Source: Streptomyces caniscabiei
GTDB lineage: Bacteria > Actinomycetota > Actinomycetes > Streptomycetales > Streptomycetaceae
DNA length: 64,000 nt
NCBI RefSeq assembly: GCF_014930365.1
Contig: NZ_JABXWI010000001.1
Location: forward strand, 383,958 to 447,957
Reading direction: 5' to 3'
Numbering within the stretch: position 1 is the stretch's first letter; the number at the start of each line of letters is the position of its first letter. The position numbers were made by a program, and so were the translations under genes. Below are positions 26,651 to 34,590 of the stretch, one piece after another. The notes below the pieces were generated by a model that had not been told where the DNA came from, did not search any database, and saw only the letters and a program-made list of their open reading frames with translations.

Positions 26651-27562
26651 ATGGCTGATTCGCAGTCTAACGCGCCCCTGCGCGCCGACGCCGGAGCTCC
26701 CACTTCCGGTGTGATCCACGTACGCACCCGGCTGACGGCCGACTTCACGGTGCTCTCCAACGCTCTCGCCCAGCGGCGCGGCAGCGCGGTCACGGTCGGC
26801 GTCGCGGCGTACATCTCCTCCCTGCCGGACGGCACGTGCGTGAGCATCGCCGCCCTGTGCGCACACTTCGACGAGGGCGAGATCCTCGTCTCGCGAGCGC
26901 TGAGGGAGTTGGAAGCGGCCGGATACCTGGAACGCCGCCGCGAGCGGACGCCCACCGGCCAGGTCCGCACCCGGACGTACTTCTACGACGTACCCGGCGG
27001 CGAACCAGGCCCGGATCCCGGCGGGTCTCCCCGGCCGCCCCAGCCTCGTCGCCCCCGTCAGCAGACCACTGCTGCCACACCCGCACCCGCGTCCGGGGCC
27101 GTGCGGGACGCAGTGGAGACGCCCGTACAAACGCCCGTACAGACGGAGGTGAAGACGGAGGAGGCACCGGCCGCACTCACCGCCGCCGACCCCCGGGCCA
27201 TCGGCCTGCTCGCCGGGCTCCGCAGGGTCGATCCCCGCCTCGTCCTGTCCGAACGGGAAGCCGCCCGCCTCGCCCCGGCCGTCACCCGATGGCTCGGCGC
27301 AGGCCTGCTGCCCACCCAGATCACCGACCACCTCACCGCACGACTCCCGGCAGACCTCCTCGTCCGCCCGGTCGGCATCCTCGCCTACCGCCTCAAGGAG
27401 ACCCCACTGACCGCACCGGACACCAGCAGCCCCGAGACCCCAGAGCGCCCAGCGGTCCTGAGAATGCGGAACTGCGACGGCTGCGACCGCGGCTTCCGCT
27501 CCGCAGGACACAGCCACTGCCGGGACTGCCGGACCCGGAACCAACTACCCGCGACGGGGTGA
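26651..27562 (+). CDS. Helix-turn-helix protein with zinc-finger-like tail
   Basis: 303 residues from ATG 26651. Residues about 20-115 form a winged helix (LTADFTVLSNALAQRRGSAV, CVSIAALCAHFDEGEILVSR, ALRELEAAGYLERRRERTPT). A Pro-rich linker follows with a short repeat (VQTPVQT, encoded by two CGTACA-AACGCC-like units), then a helical part (ARLAPAVTRWLGAGLLPTQI). The last 35 residues hold CDGCDRGFRSAGHSHCRDC, a C-x2-C/C-x2-C zinc-ribbon-like motif. This architecture is common in Streptomyces accessory regions; DNA binding is likely, the role unknown. It begins the gene cluster after the HNH gene. Confidence 0.8.
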   Translation: MADSQSNAPLRADAGAPTSGVIHVRTRLTADFTVLSNALAQRRGSAVTVGVAAYISSLPDGTCVSIAALCAHFDEGEILVSRALRELEAAGYLERRRERTPTGQVRTRTYFYDVPGGEPGPDPGGSPRPPQPRRPRQQTTAATPAPASGAVRDAVETPVQTPVQTEVKTEEAPAALTAADPRAIGLLAGLRRVDPRLVLSEREAARLAPAVTRWLGAGLLPTQITDHLTARLPADLLVRPVGILAYRLKETPLTAPDTSSPETPERPAVLRMRNCDGCDRGFRSAGHSHCRDCRTRNQLPATG

Positions 27563-27647
27563 TCCGGTGGCCGGGTGTGCGGCCCACCCACAGGTGGGAG
27601 GCTTGATGTGGCACGATGCGAAATCTGACGCCAAGAGGAGGTGGGAC

Positions 27648-28304
27648 ATGGTCGACAGGTTCACGGACGGGCTTCTGACGCCCACGGAGACAGCTTCCTA
27701 CCTTCAGATTCCTCAGTCGACCCTCACCTCGTGGCTGAAGGGCAAAGCCGCCGGAGCACCACTGGTCCACCAGGTGGAGCCAGTGCGGAAAGGGCAGCCT
27801 TCGGTGCCGTTCATCGCGGTGGCCGAGGCGCACGCCCTGCGTTCCCTACGTTCTCTGGGGCTCCGCATGAGCGAGATCAGGGAGGCCGCAGCCGCCGTAC
27901 GGGACGCTCTCGACACTCCCTACGGCCTCGTCTCGAAGAGAATCGCCACGGACGGCGTGGACATCTTCATCGAGCACGGCTGGGGCGATCTCCGCAGAGC
28001 CCGCGACGGACAGGTCCCCATCCACGAAGTCGTCTCCGACTATCTCCGCTACCTCACGTGGGAGCCGGACGAGGACTTCCCCTCCGGCCTGCGACTGAGG
28101 CAGTACCCGGACTCCGTCCCCGTCGTGATCGACCCGAGGTTCGGCCACGGACTCCCTGTCGTCGCCGCGAACCGCGTCACGGTCCAGGCGATCACCGACC
28201 TGTGGGAGGCCGGGGAATCCGTCGAGAACATCGCCTACGACTACGACATGACGCCTGAGCAGGTGGACGCGCTCTGCCAGGCAGTGGTGCAGCTTGTCGC
28301 CTGA
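27648..28304 (+). CDS. DUF433 (VapB45-like) antitoxin
   Basis: 218 residues from ATG 27648 (AAGAGGAGG upstream). The N-terminal half is MerR-like (LTPTETASYLQIPQSTLTSW, LRSLGLRMSEIREAAAAVRD) and the C-terminal 75 residues are a DUF433 domain (VPVVIDPRFGHGLPVVAANR, LWEAGESVENIAYDYDMTPE). Such proteins are antitoxins paired with a DUF5615/PIN-like toxin encoded immediately downstream. Here that partner overlaps the antitoxin stop at 28294 but is frameshifted, so this appears to be an antitoxin that has outlived its toxin. Confidence 0.85.
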   Translation: MVDRFTDGLLTPTETASYLQIPQSTLTSWLKGKAAGAPLVHQVEPVRKGQPSVPFIAVAEAHALRSLRSLGLRMSEIREAAAAVRDALDTPYGLVSKRIATDGVDIFIEHGWGDLRRARDGQVPIHEVVSDYLRYLTWEPDEDFPSGLRLRQYPDSVPVVIDPRFGHGLPVVAANRVTVQAITDLWEAGESVENIAYDYDMTPEQVDALCQAVVQLVA

Positions 28305-28460
28305 GTCCTCCCGGGAGTTCTTCCTCGACCGGAATCTCGGTCGCCGTGTGGCGGAGGGCCTGAGGGTGGACGGTTCACCGCATCGGGGACGTCTTCCCGG
28401 ACGACGGCCAGGACATCCCGGACGAGGAGTGGATAGGGGATGGCGTAGGAAGGCCGGCCA
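28294..28460 (+). pseudogene. Frameshifted DUF5615/PIN-like toxin
   Basis: The reading frame begins within the last codons of the antitoxin gene (TTG 28294) with SREFFLDRNLGRRVAEGLR, the typical opening of a DUF5615-type PIN toxin containing the first acidic residue. Near 28365 the homology moves to another frame: WTVHRIGDVFPDDGQDIPDE then EWIG, containing the next acidic cluster. The original frame runs on into nonsense, and the C-terminal half is missing because the convergent methyltransferase gene ends at 28476. The toxin is therefore both frameshifted and truncated. Confidence 0.75.
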
Positions 28461-28475
28461 CATGTGCGCCGTCGG

Positions 28476-29135
28476 TCACGGTGCCACCGCGCGAACGAGG
28501 AGCGTACCGATGTGGCCAGGGTGCGGGGCATCAAGTACCTGGGCCTCAGCCGTGCGGAACCCGGCCCGGGTGAGCAGGCGCTCCCACACGGCAGGGCGGT
28601 AGCTGTAGCGGTAGGTGAACATCGCCTTGCCCGCGAAGCCCCCCTTGTACATGCCCTGCGGTCCGTAGGCGCCCGGGATGGCCGGCGGCTGCGAGAAGAC
28701 GAAGACGCCCCCGGGCCTGAGCTGTTGGCGGACAAGCGGGAAGAGACGGCTCGGGTCGGTGAACCAGGCGGCTCCGAAGATCGAGTAGACGGCGTCGTAC
28801 GCCGCCGCCTCCTCCCCGCTCAGATACCGCAGTACTTCGGAGCACACGAACTCCGCGCCGGTACTGGCCCACTTCGTGGTCGTCTTCTTGACCATGACAG
28901 GAGACAGGTCAACGCCCCGAGCGGTGATGCCACGCTGGGCCAGGTAGGCGAGAGCGCGACCGGTGCCGCAGCCGATCTCCAGAACGGATCCTGGGTCGCC
29001 GAGCAGTTCGGGGCCGGGGCCGTGACCGGCGTACTGGGTCCAGGAGAATCCAGGCTCCGCGTCGTCCTTGAAGGCAGACGCGGCGAAGGTGTCCCACAAC
29101 TCAGTCTCGGCGGCGATGTCGTGGTGTGCGGGCAA
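28476..29135 (-). CDS. Class I SAM-dependent methyltransferase
   Basis: 219 residues from ATG 29135. Motif I is VLEIGCGTGRALAYLAQRG, motif II ARGVDLSPVMV, post-motif AYDAVYSIFGAAWF, and motif III LRPGGVFVFSQPPAIPGAYG. This is the small-molecule/generic methyltransferase type (Methyltransf_11/25). It follows the GRDP-like gene (stop 29205) by 69 bases on the same strand and probably shares its transcript. Substrate unknown. Confidence 0.88.
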   Translation of the reverse strand: MPAHHDIAAETELWDTFAASAFKDDAEPGFSWTQYAGHGPGPELLGDPGSVLEIGCGTGRALAYLAQRGITARGVDLSPVMVKKTTTKWASTGAEFVCSEVLRYLSGEEAAAYDAVYSIFGAAWFTDPSRLFPLVRQQLRPGGVFVFSQPPAIPGAYGPQGMYKGGFAGKAMFTYRYSYRPAVWERLLTRAGFRTAEAQVLDAPHPGHIGTLLVRAVAP

Positions 29136-29204
29136 GACGATTCCTCTTCGCAGGGGATGGCCCCTGCCTCAGGGGACCGAGGGCAGGGGCCAGGGTAGGG
29201 CCGT

Positions 29205-29705
29205 TCAATGGCTGTCGGGGACCTTGTTGTCGCACGGTGAGCAGTCCGTGCCGTCGATGGCCCACAGCTCCTCGTCGATGTCGAAGCCGACGGACTTCAG
29301 GAAGTCTGCGGTACGCAGGCACAGCCCGTCACGGCGACGCTCGATGAACGGGGCATGGTGCTTGTACCGGCCTTCGTTGTACGCATCGCACAGCGCCCAC
29401 CACACCGGCGTGTCGAGGATGAGCTGGTGGACACCGATGTCGACGAGCTTGCCGACTCCGAGGTGGACTTCCGGGTGCTCCATGCAACCGATGGTGTACA
29501 TGACGGCGTTGCCCAGGACGCGCTCGGCCATGTCGCGGACCATCGTGTGATCCCGTAGCAACAGGGCGACCTCGCGGTCCCACAGACTCATGCCGCTGTC
29601 GAGGACGTTCACGGTCAGGTGCCTGATGTGCGGCTGGACGGCGTCGAGCAGCTCCTTCGGATGCCTGGTGCGGGTGTAGGAGGGGTTGTCGAACATGACG
29701 GTCAT
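29205..29705 (-). CDS. GRDP-like (glycine-rich domain-containing protein-like) protein
   Basis: 166 residues from ATG 29705 (AAAGGGAAC upstream). The central region, KLVDIGVHQLILDTPVWWAL followed by GRYKHHAPFIE, resembles the signature of the GRDP-like/DUF1399 family (a V-D-x-G-x-H segment and a later xHHxP). The two conserved His could bind metal. The C-terminal tail has a C-x2-C pair (DGTDCSPCDNKVPDSH). Homologues in Streptomyces often sit next to methyltransferase and XRE genes; this is recalled. Family assignment is tentative and no activity is known. Confidence 0.6.
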   Translation of the reverse strand: MTVMFDNPSYTRTRHPKELLDAVQPHIRHLTVNVLDSGMSLWDREVALLLRDHTMVRDMAERVLGNAVMYTIGCMEHPEVHLGVGKLVDIGVHQLILDTPVWWALCDAYNEGRYKHHAPFIERRRDGLCLRTADFLKSVGFDIDEELWAIDGTDCSPCDNKVPDSH

Positions 29706-29803
29706 GAACGTTCCCTTTCTGGGAGGTGTCGTGCCGTGCTGGTAACCCACCCCAGCGAAGGTTCGTGGTCCTTCGGAGGAATGGGTATCGGAGACGGGCG
29801 CGG

Positions 29804-30076
29804 TCATCCGAGGCGGCGCTCCGCCCGGTTCATCTCGGTCACACGGGCGCGCAGTACCTCGGTATCCGTGGCCTGCCGGATGGCGTCGGGGTCCGCGTCC
29901 CACTCGCGCCCGCCGCCGGGGGGTCTGAGTTGCAAGTAGGGGCCGGCGCACCCCATCACGTAGCCGATCTTGTCCGTCTTCATGTCGATGACCAGGGCGC
30001 CGTCCTCTTCCCGCGTCGCCCTCAATGACTCCACTGCCGTGTACGGGTCGGCGTACCGCAGTTCCGTCGTAGCCAT
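29804..30076 (-). CDS. Small hypothetical protein
   Basis: 90 residues from ATG 30076 (MATTELRYADPYTAVESLRA). It includes a strand-rich middle, DGALVIDMKTDKIGYVMGCA, and ends RVTEMNRAERRLG. No signal peptide. It appears to be the first gene of a minus-strand operon with the GRDP-like and methyltransferase genes, and is divergent from the DUF6879-XRE pair, so the gap of about 170 bases holds both promoters. Family not recognised. Confidence 0.7.
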   Translation of the reverse strand: MATTELRYADPYTAVESLRATREEDGALVIDMKTDKIGYVMGCAGPYLQLRPPGGGREWDADPDAIRQATDTEVLRARVTEMNRAERRLG

Positions 30077-30243
30077 GAACAGGACGCTAGACAGGCGGAG
30101 TTGATGGCCGCCATGTAAGTTGCGCGAAGTTGCTTGACTGCCTGGCGAGGTTGCGCCACGTTGCCGATATGGGTCGACGGAACCCCCACCGGAAGGCCCT
30201 GACCTCAGGGAGGCTTGGGAGATCAGTCCCCCAGGAGAAGGAC

Positions 30244-31008
30244 GTGATCATGGCCCGACGACTGCGTTTCAACGGCACGGGCAGCGGCGTCAACGGGTGC
30301 CCGTCCATTCACGAAGACCTCGACACGGGTGAGGTCATCGTGCACGGCCCGGCCCTCACCGACCCGCACGATGTCGCCCAGCTCAGGCACCTGAACGAGG
30401 GGGAGGTGCCCATCGTGGTGCCACGGGAAGTACTCGTCGACTTCGCCCCCAAAGAGGTAACCCGCGTGCCGAACATCATCGGGCTGGACGAGTTCGACCG
30501 ACTCTTCACGCAGTTCGAGCACACGGCATGGCGTCTGGAGAGCCGACGTCGATACGCCTCCGACGAACTCACGGACACGTATGCGCAGTTCACCCGTGGT
30601 GAGGACGTCAGCTGGGAGGGCGTGGACGCGGAGTGGTGTGCCGAGCGCCGCGAGCAGACCGGGCTCGGCAAGAGGTTCGAACGGGTCCGCACGGTCGACG
30701 ATCCGCCGACGGTCGGCCAGCTCTATCTTCTCGACAACGCCCGACGCAACAGCAGTGTCGGCGAGAGGATCCTCAACCTCTGGCGTGCGGACGCCCAGCG
30801 GCTCGGTCTGCCCGACGAAGACTTCTGGATCTTCGACTCCCGGCTGGTCGCGCTGCTCAATTTCGACGACGCCGACCACTTGGTGAACGTCGAACTGATC
30901 ACGGAACCCGCGGCGGTCCTGCGGTACGCCATGGCGCGTGACGCAGCGATGCATCACGCCGTCCCGTACGGACAGTTCGCGGCGCGGCTGACCGCAGAAA
31001 AGGACTGA
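30244..31008 (+). CDS. DUF6879 family protein with N-terminal extension
   Basis: 254 residues from GTG 30244 (AGGAG six bases upstream); ATG 30250 is two codons in. Residues 1-70 form a small domain (RRLRFNGTGSGVNGCPSIHE, DLDTGEVIVHGPALTD, VPIVVPREVLVDF). Residues about 75-250 are DUF6879 (LDEFDRLFTQFEHTAWRLES, RRRYASDELTDTYAQF, FWIFDSRLVALLNFD). A ribosome-binding-like AAAGAGG precedes an internal GTG at 30466, so the DUF6879 part may also be made alone. DUF6879 genes typically precede XRE/DUF5753 regulators, as here (16-base gap), and are thought to act with them. Confidence 0.85.
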   Translation: MIMARRLRFNGTGSGVNGCPSIHEDLDTGEVIVHGPALTDPHDVAQLRHLNEGEVPIVVPREVLVDFAPKEVTRVPNIIGLDEFDRLFTQFEHTAWRLESRRRYASDELTDTYAQFTRGEDVSWEGVDAEWCAERREQTGLGKRFERVRTVDDPPTVGQLYLLDNARRNSSVGERILNLWRADAQRLGLPDEDFWIFDSRLVALLNFDDADHLVNVELITEPAAVLRYAMARDAAMHHAVPYGQFAARLTAEKD

Positions 31009-31024
31009 AAGCAGGTGCGTACCG

Positions 31025-31876
31025 GTGAGCACGGACTATCAGCAGGCACGAGAAGCGCTCGGGGCGCGCCTACGCGAACTCCGGCTCTCCGCCCCTGGAC
31101 GTCGGCTCACCGGCACGGAACTCGCCACGCTGTACGGGTGGAACAAGTCCAAGGTCAGCAGGCTGGAGAACGGCAGGCAGACACCGACACCCGACGACCT
31201 GCGCAAGTGGGCGGAGGCAACCGGCCAGTCCGAGGCGTACGACGAGTTGCTGGCCCGCCTCCGGGGCTTCGAGTCCCACATCCGGTCCTGGCGGCGACAA
31301 CTGTCGGCCGGGCACAAGCCGGTCCAGGACACACACCTGAGCGCTCATGCCGATGCCTCCGTGTTCCGTGGCTGGGAACCCTCCATGATCTTCGGGATTC
31401 TTCAGACGCCGGACTACGCCCGGTCGATCTTCACGCGGTACTCGGAGCTGCAGCGATCGCCACGCGACACCGAGGAGGCAGTCCGGTCCCGCATGAAACG
31501 GCAAGAGACGCTGTACGACTCCTCGAAGCGTTTCCACCTCATCATGTGGGAAGCCGCCCTGCGTGCCTTGGTCTGCCCGCCTTCGGTGCTCGCGGCCCAG
31601 CTGGACCGACTCACAGGAGCCGTCGGACTGGACACCGTAGAGCTGGGGATCATCCCCCTGTCTGCCTCACTCAAGATTCCTCCGGCCACCGCCTTCTGGA
31701 TCTACGACGACCGGCAGGTGATCGTCGAGAACTGGCACGCGGAGTTGTGGATCGACGACGGAGCCAGCGTGGAAACCTATCTGCGCACTTGGAAGACGCT
31801 CCAGGGGTCCGCCGTGTACGGCGCTGAAGCGCACAACCTCATCAGTGCCGCACGACGAGCGTTGCACTCACGTTGA
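31025..31876 (+). CDS. XRE regulator with DUF5753 domain (WhiJ-like)
   Basis: 283 residues from GTG 31025. N-terminal HTH: GTELATLYGWNKSKVSRLEN followed by GRQTPTPDDLRKW. The C-terminal 180 residues are DUF5753 (MIFGILQTPDYARSIFTRYS, MKRQETLYDSSKRFHLIMWE, VELGIIPLSASLKIPPATAF). Proteins of this type are abundant in Streptomyces, where paralogues such as WhiJ influence development through small partner proteins encoded next to them. The partner here is the DUF6879 protein. This is the last intact gene before the right-hand repeat copy. Confidence 0.92.
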   Translation: MSTDYQQAREALGARLRELRLSAPGRRLTGTELATLYGWNKSKVSRLENGRQTPTPDDLRKWAEATGQSEAYDELLARLRGFESHIRSWRRQLSAGHKPVQDTHLSAHADASVFRGWEPSMIFGILQTPDYARSIFTRYSELQRSPRDTEEAVRSRMKRQETLYDSSKRFHLIMWEAALRALVCPPSVLAAQLDRLTGAVGLDTVELGIIPLSASLKIPPATAFWIYDDRQVIVENWHAELWIDDGASVETYLRTWKTLQGSAVYGAEAHNLISAARRALHSR

Positions 31877-32044
31877 AGCCAAGCCCGCGTCCAAGGAGCT
31901 CACGGTCGACACGACCGACTCCGACGGCCCCTACGACTGGTGTCTCGCCAACGCCGGAACGTGGGACATGACCGGCGGGACGGCGACCCTGCCCGCACTG
32001 CCCGGTCGCCGTCCCGCTCGTCCCGTGGCCCTCGCCTCGGGCCC

Positions 32045-32120
32045 CAACTGGCACCTCAGCCAGGTCTTCCACGGCACACCGCGTCCCGCCACCGGCCCCG
32101 CCACGGCCGCCTGACGGCAC
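32045..32120 (+). repeat. Direct repeat, right copy (remnant of HNH 3' end)
   Basis: This stretch repeats the end of the HNH gene about 5.9 kb away. 32045-32075 is identical to 26108-26138, and translation gives NWHLSQVFHGTPRPA, then a 12-base insertion, then TAA-type ending and the same stop context CCTGACGGCAC. Upstream of 32045 the similarity to the HNH gene ends abruptly. It marks the right end of the inserted segment. Confidence 0.75.
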
Positions 32121-32173
32121 TCACCGCCACCGCGGGCCTCACCCTTCGCCGGGCCCGTCGGCGCGGGCCATGG

Positions 32174-33085
32174 TCAGTCGGCGGACGCCATGAAGTGCAG
32201 CATCCTGCGGTTGACCTCCTCCGCGTGGTCGATCTGCGGCCCGTGGCCGGTGCCGGAGATGATCTCGGCTCGGGCACCGGGGACCAGGCGTGGCACACGC
32301 TCCGCCTGCCGCTGCGGGTGCACGAGGAGGCTTCGCCTGCCGAGCACCAGATAGAGCGGAGTCCGGATGGTGGACAGCTCCTCCTCGGACAGGGGAAGCG
32401 GCGCCGGGCGGCGTATGCGGTAGGCGCGAACCGCCGTTCGGATCATCGCGCGGAGTTCCGGTACGACGAGGACCGGCTGTTCGAGCCATGCAGCCAGTCG
32501 CGGGCGGAACGCCTTGGGCGCGAAGGTCGCGAAGAGGCTGGCGAAGATCCAGACGAAGAAGCGCAGCCCCACCTTTTCCAGGCCGCCGGGATCGAGCAAC
32601 GTGACCGAGGCGAGGCGTTCGGGCCTGCGATGCGCCTGGTTCAGGGCGAGCCAGCCACCGTAGGAGGAGCCGACGAGGTGGACGCGGTCGAGCCCGAGCC
32701 CGGCGAGCGTCTCATCCAGCCACTGCGCCGCGTGTTCGGGCTGGTGGATGGGTGCGCGCTGCGCGCTGCGGCCGGGATCGCCCAGGGTGTCGATCGCGTA
32801 GACCGGCCGGTCCGCGCCGAGGGCGGGGGTGTTCAGGTACCACATGGCGGAGCAGGAGCCCGCCCCGTGCACCAGGACGACAGGGGTGCGGGATCGGGCA
32901 GCCTGGTTCTCGGCGCCGTAGCGGTAGACGTGCGTGGTACCGAAGGACGTCTCCACGTCCTCTTCCGCGAGCGCGGGCGCCCCCAGCGCGTAGACCGCGT
33001 CGCAGGCCGCGAAGTGGCGCTCCCGCCAGGCCTCGCTCACATAGCGGCCGACGTCGGCGCGGGGTCGGGCAGCCGTCTCGGGCAT
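32174..33085 (-). CDS. Alpha/beta hydrolase
   Basis: 303 residues from ATG 33085 (GGAGGTGACC upstream). Typical fold features: VVLVHGAGSCSAMWYLNTPA (oxyanion region), DTLGDPGRS, nucleophile elbow HLVGSSYGGWLALNQA (Ser), an acidic residue after YLVLGRRSLLVHP and the catalytic His in IISGTGHGPQIDHAEEV. There is no signal peptide. It is divergent from a TetR-family regulator with a large dyad operator in the gap, so it is probably the repressed target. Substrate unknown. Confidence 0.9.
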   Translation of the reverse strand: MPETAARPRADVGRYVSEAWRERHFAACDAVYALGAPALAEEDVETSFGTTHVYRYGAENQAARSRTPVVLVHGAGSCSAMWYLNTPALGADRPVYAIDTLGDPGRSAQRAPIHQPEHAAQWLDETLAGLGLDRVHLVGSSYGGWLALNQAHRRPERLASVTLLDPGGLEKVGLRFFVWIFASLFATFAPKAFRPRLAAWLEQPVLVVPELRAMIRTAVRAYRIRRPAPLPLSEEELSTIRTPLYLVLGRRSLLVHPQRQAERVPRLVPGARAEIISGTGHGPQIDHAEEVNRRMLHFMASAD

Positions 33086-33110
33086 GGTCACCTCCGGCGT
33101 CTCGGTTTTG

Positions 33111-33148
33111 TGATACGAACGTACCACGACTTTGGTACAGCTGTATCA
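33111..33148. promoter_or_regulatory. Dyad operator between hydrolase and TetR genes
   Basis: A perfectly symmetric interrupted palindrome: TGATAC-4-GTACC-8-GGTAC-4-GTATCA, centred near 33129.5. It lies in the 116-base gap between the divergent hydrolase and TetR genes, about 25 bases from the hydrolase start. The size (38 bases, two nested dyads) fits one or two TetR dimers. Confidence 0.8.
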
Positions 33149-33201
33149 TCAAGAGGGCTCCGAGGGAGCCGTAGCAGGAACGACGAGCGGAGAAGCGGCC
33201 G

Positions 33202-33822
33202 ATGCCCAAGCGCGTGGACCACGCAGAACGGCGCACCGAGATCGCCGAGGCCCTGGTCCGGGTCGCCGGCCGAAGCGGACTGCATGCCGTCGGGATGCGC
33301 GATGTGGCGGCGGAGGCGGGCGTATCGCTGCGGCTGGTGCAGTACTACTTCCAGACCAAGGAAAAGCTGCTGCTCTTCGGGCTCGAGCTTCTGGCGGAGA
33401 GATTCGCGGCGCGGGTCTCCGCCCATGTACGGGCAGCCGGGAACGATCCGGGTCCGCGCGCGATCGTCGAGGCGCTGCTGATGGCAGCGCTGCCGACGGA
33501 CGACGAGAGCCGCACCTTCCACCACCTCTACACGTCGTACGCGGTGCTGGCCGTGAACGACCCGGCGCTCGCGGCCCAGCCCTTCATCAAGAACCCTGAT
33601 GCCGCCGAGGACGCCCTGACCGACCTCCTTCGGCAGGCACAGGAAGCGGCACTGCTCGAGCCCGGCGTGGACGCACGGTTGGAGGCGGCCGGCCTGCTCG
33701 CCATGTCCGCGGGACTCGGCACCGGCGTCCTCGTCGGCCAGCGCAGCCCGGAGTCCGCGACCAAGGTCCTGGATCACCACCTGAACCGAATCTTCCGCAC
33801 CGGTAAGGCGGTCGTGACATGA
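33202..33822 (+). CDS. TetR-family repressor
   Basis: 206 residues from ATG 33202. HTH: AEALVRVAGRSGLHAVGMRD, VAAEAGVSLRLVQYYFQTKE. The C-terminal ligand domain is BetI/TetR_C_6-like (ALLMAALPTDDESRTFHHLY, AGLLAMSAGLGTGVLVGQ). It probably represses itself and the divergent alpha/beta hydrolase through the dyad at 33111-33148. Its stop overlaps the GNAT start (ATGA), so the acetyltransferase belongs to the same regulated unit. Confidence 0.93.
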   Translation: MPKRVDHAERRTEIAEALVRVAGRSGLHAVGMRDVAAEAGVSLRLVQYYFQTKEKLLLFGLELLAERFAARVSAHVRAAGNDPGPRAIVEALLMAALPTDDESRTFHHLYTSYAVLAVNDPALAAQPFIKNPDAAEDALTDLLRQAQEAALLEPGVDARLEAAGLLAMSAGLGTGVLVGQRSPESATKVLDHHLNRIFRTGKAVVT

Positions 33823-34391
33823 ATGACCGGAGCCCAGCGGCCCTGGAACTGCGAACCGCCCGGCTGTTGCTGCGACGCCCCACCACAGCCGATGTCGACG
33901 CGATCTTCACCGTCCACCACGATCCGCGGACCTGCACCCACAACCCGTCCGACGCGCTGGCCCGGTTCGAGGAAGCGGAGTCGCTCTACCGGCGTTGGGA
34001 CGACCAGTGGCAGCGGTGCGGCTACGGGTACTGGGTCGTCCGTCACCACGGCTCCGACCGGCAGCTCGGATTCTGCGGAATCAAGCCCATGGGACTGCAC
34101 GGGACCCCGGTCCTGAACCTCTTCTACCGTTTCGCCGCCTCGGCCTGGGGCCAGGGCTACGCCGGTGAAGCGGCGGCCGCGGTCGCCACCTGGGCATCCC
34201 ATCACCTGCCTGACCTCCCGCTGATCGCCCGCGTTCGACCGGCCAACGTCGCTTCTCAGCGCGTGGCGATACGTGCCGGACTCAGCCGGGCACAGCATCT
34301 CGACACCGAGGGATACGACGGCTTCGACTGGATCTACCTCGCCCGGCAAGCGGTCACGGCCACCTGCCAGGGGCGTCCCGCGCCCGGGTGA
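33819..34391 (+). CDS. GNAT-family N-acetyltransferase
   Basis: 190 residues, ATG 33819 overlapping the TetR stop. It is RimJ/RimL-like: opening LRTARLLLRRPTTADVDAIF, a beta-bulge strand GYGYWVVRHH, the acetyl-CoA loop FAASAWGQGYAGEAAAAV (variant of Q/R-x-x-G-x-G/A) and the closing VASQRVAIRAGLSRAQH. Its coupling to the TetR gene suggests co-regulation with the divergent hydrolase, possibly in modification or detoxification of an amine. Substrate unknown. Confidence 0.88.
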   Translation: MNDRSPAALELRTARLLLRRPTTADVDAIFTVHHDPRTCTHNPSDALARFEEAESLYRRWDDQWQRCGYGYWVVRHHGSDRQLGFCGIKPMGLHGTPVLNLFYRFAASAWGQGYAGEAAAAVATWASHHLPDLPLIARVRPANVASQRVAIRAGLSRAQHLDTEGYDGFDWIYLARQAVTATCQGRPAPG

Positions 34392-34590
34392 CCGCGCCGA
34401 AGGGAGCGGAATTCCTGTGCGGTGAGCCGTCGTTCGTCGTCTTCCGGGTCGGATACCGGGACTGGGCCTTCACGGGTCCGGCGTGACCGGCGACCTGCCA
34501 CCGGACCGACCTGACGTCACGGGTTCCGCTTTTCTCGTTCAGGTGATTTTCGTCCAGTAGGGAACTTCCGGGCACCTACCATCCCTTCTC

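Noticed and set aside
26172..32044. Search for an integrase, excisionase or replication gene in the island
   Set aside because: None found. The HTH protein at 26651 has no Rep or integrase motif, so the island is inferred only from the repeats and gene content.
31845..32114. Short plus-strand frame ending in NWHLSQVFHG
   Set aside because: Overlaps the XRE gene and only its last part resembles anything (the end of the HNH endonuclease). Treated as a repeat remnant, not a gene.
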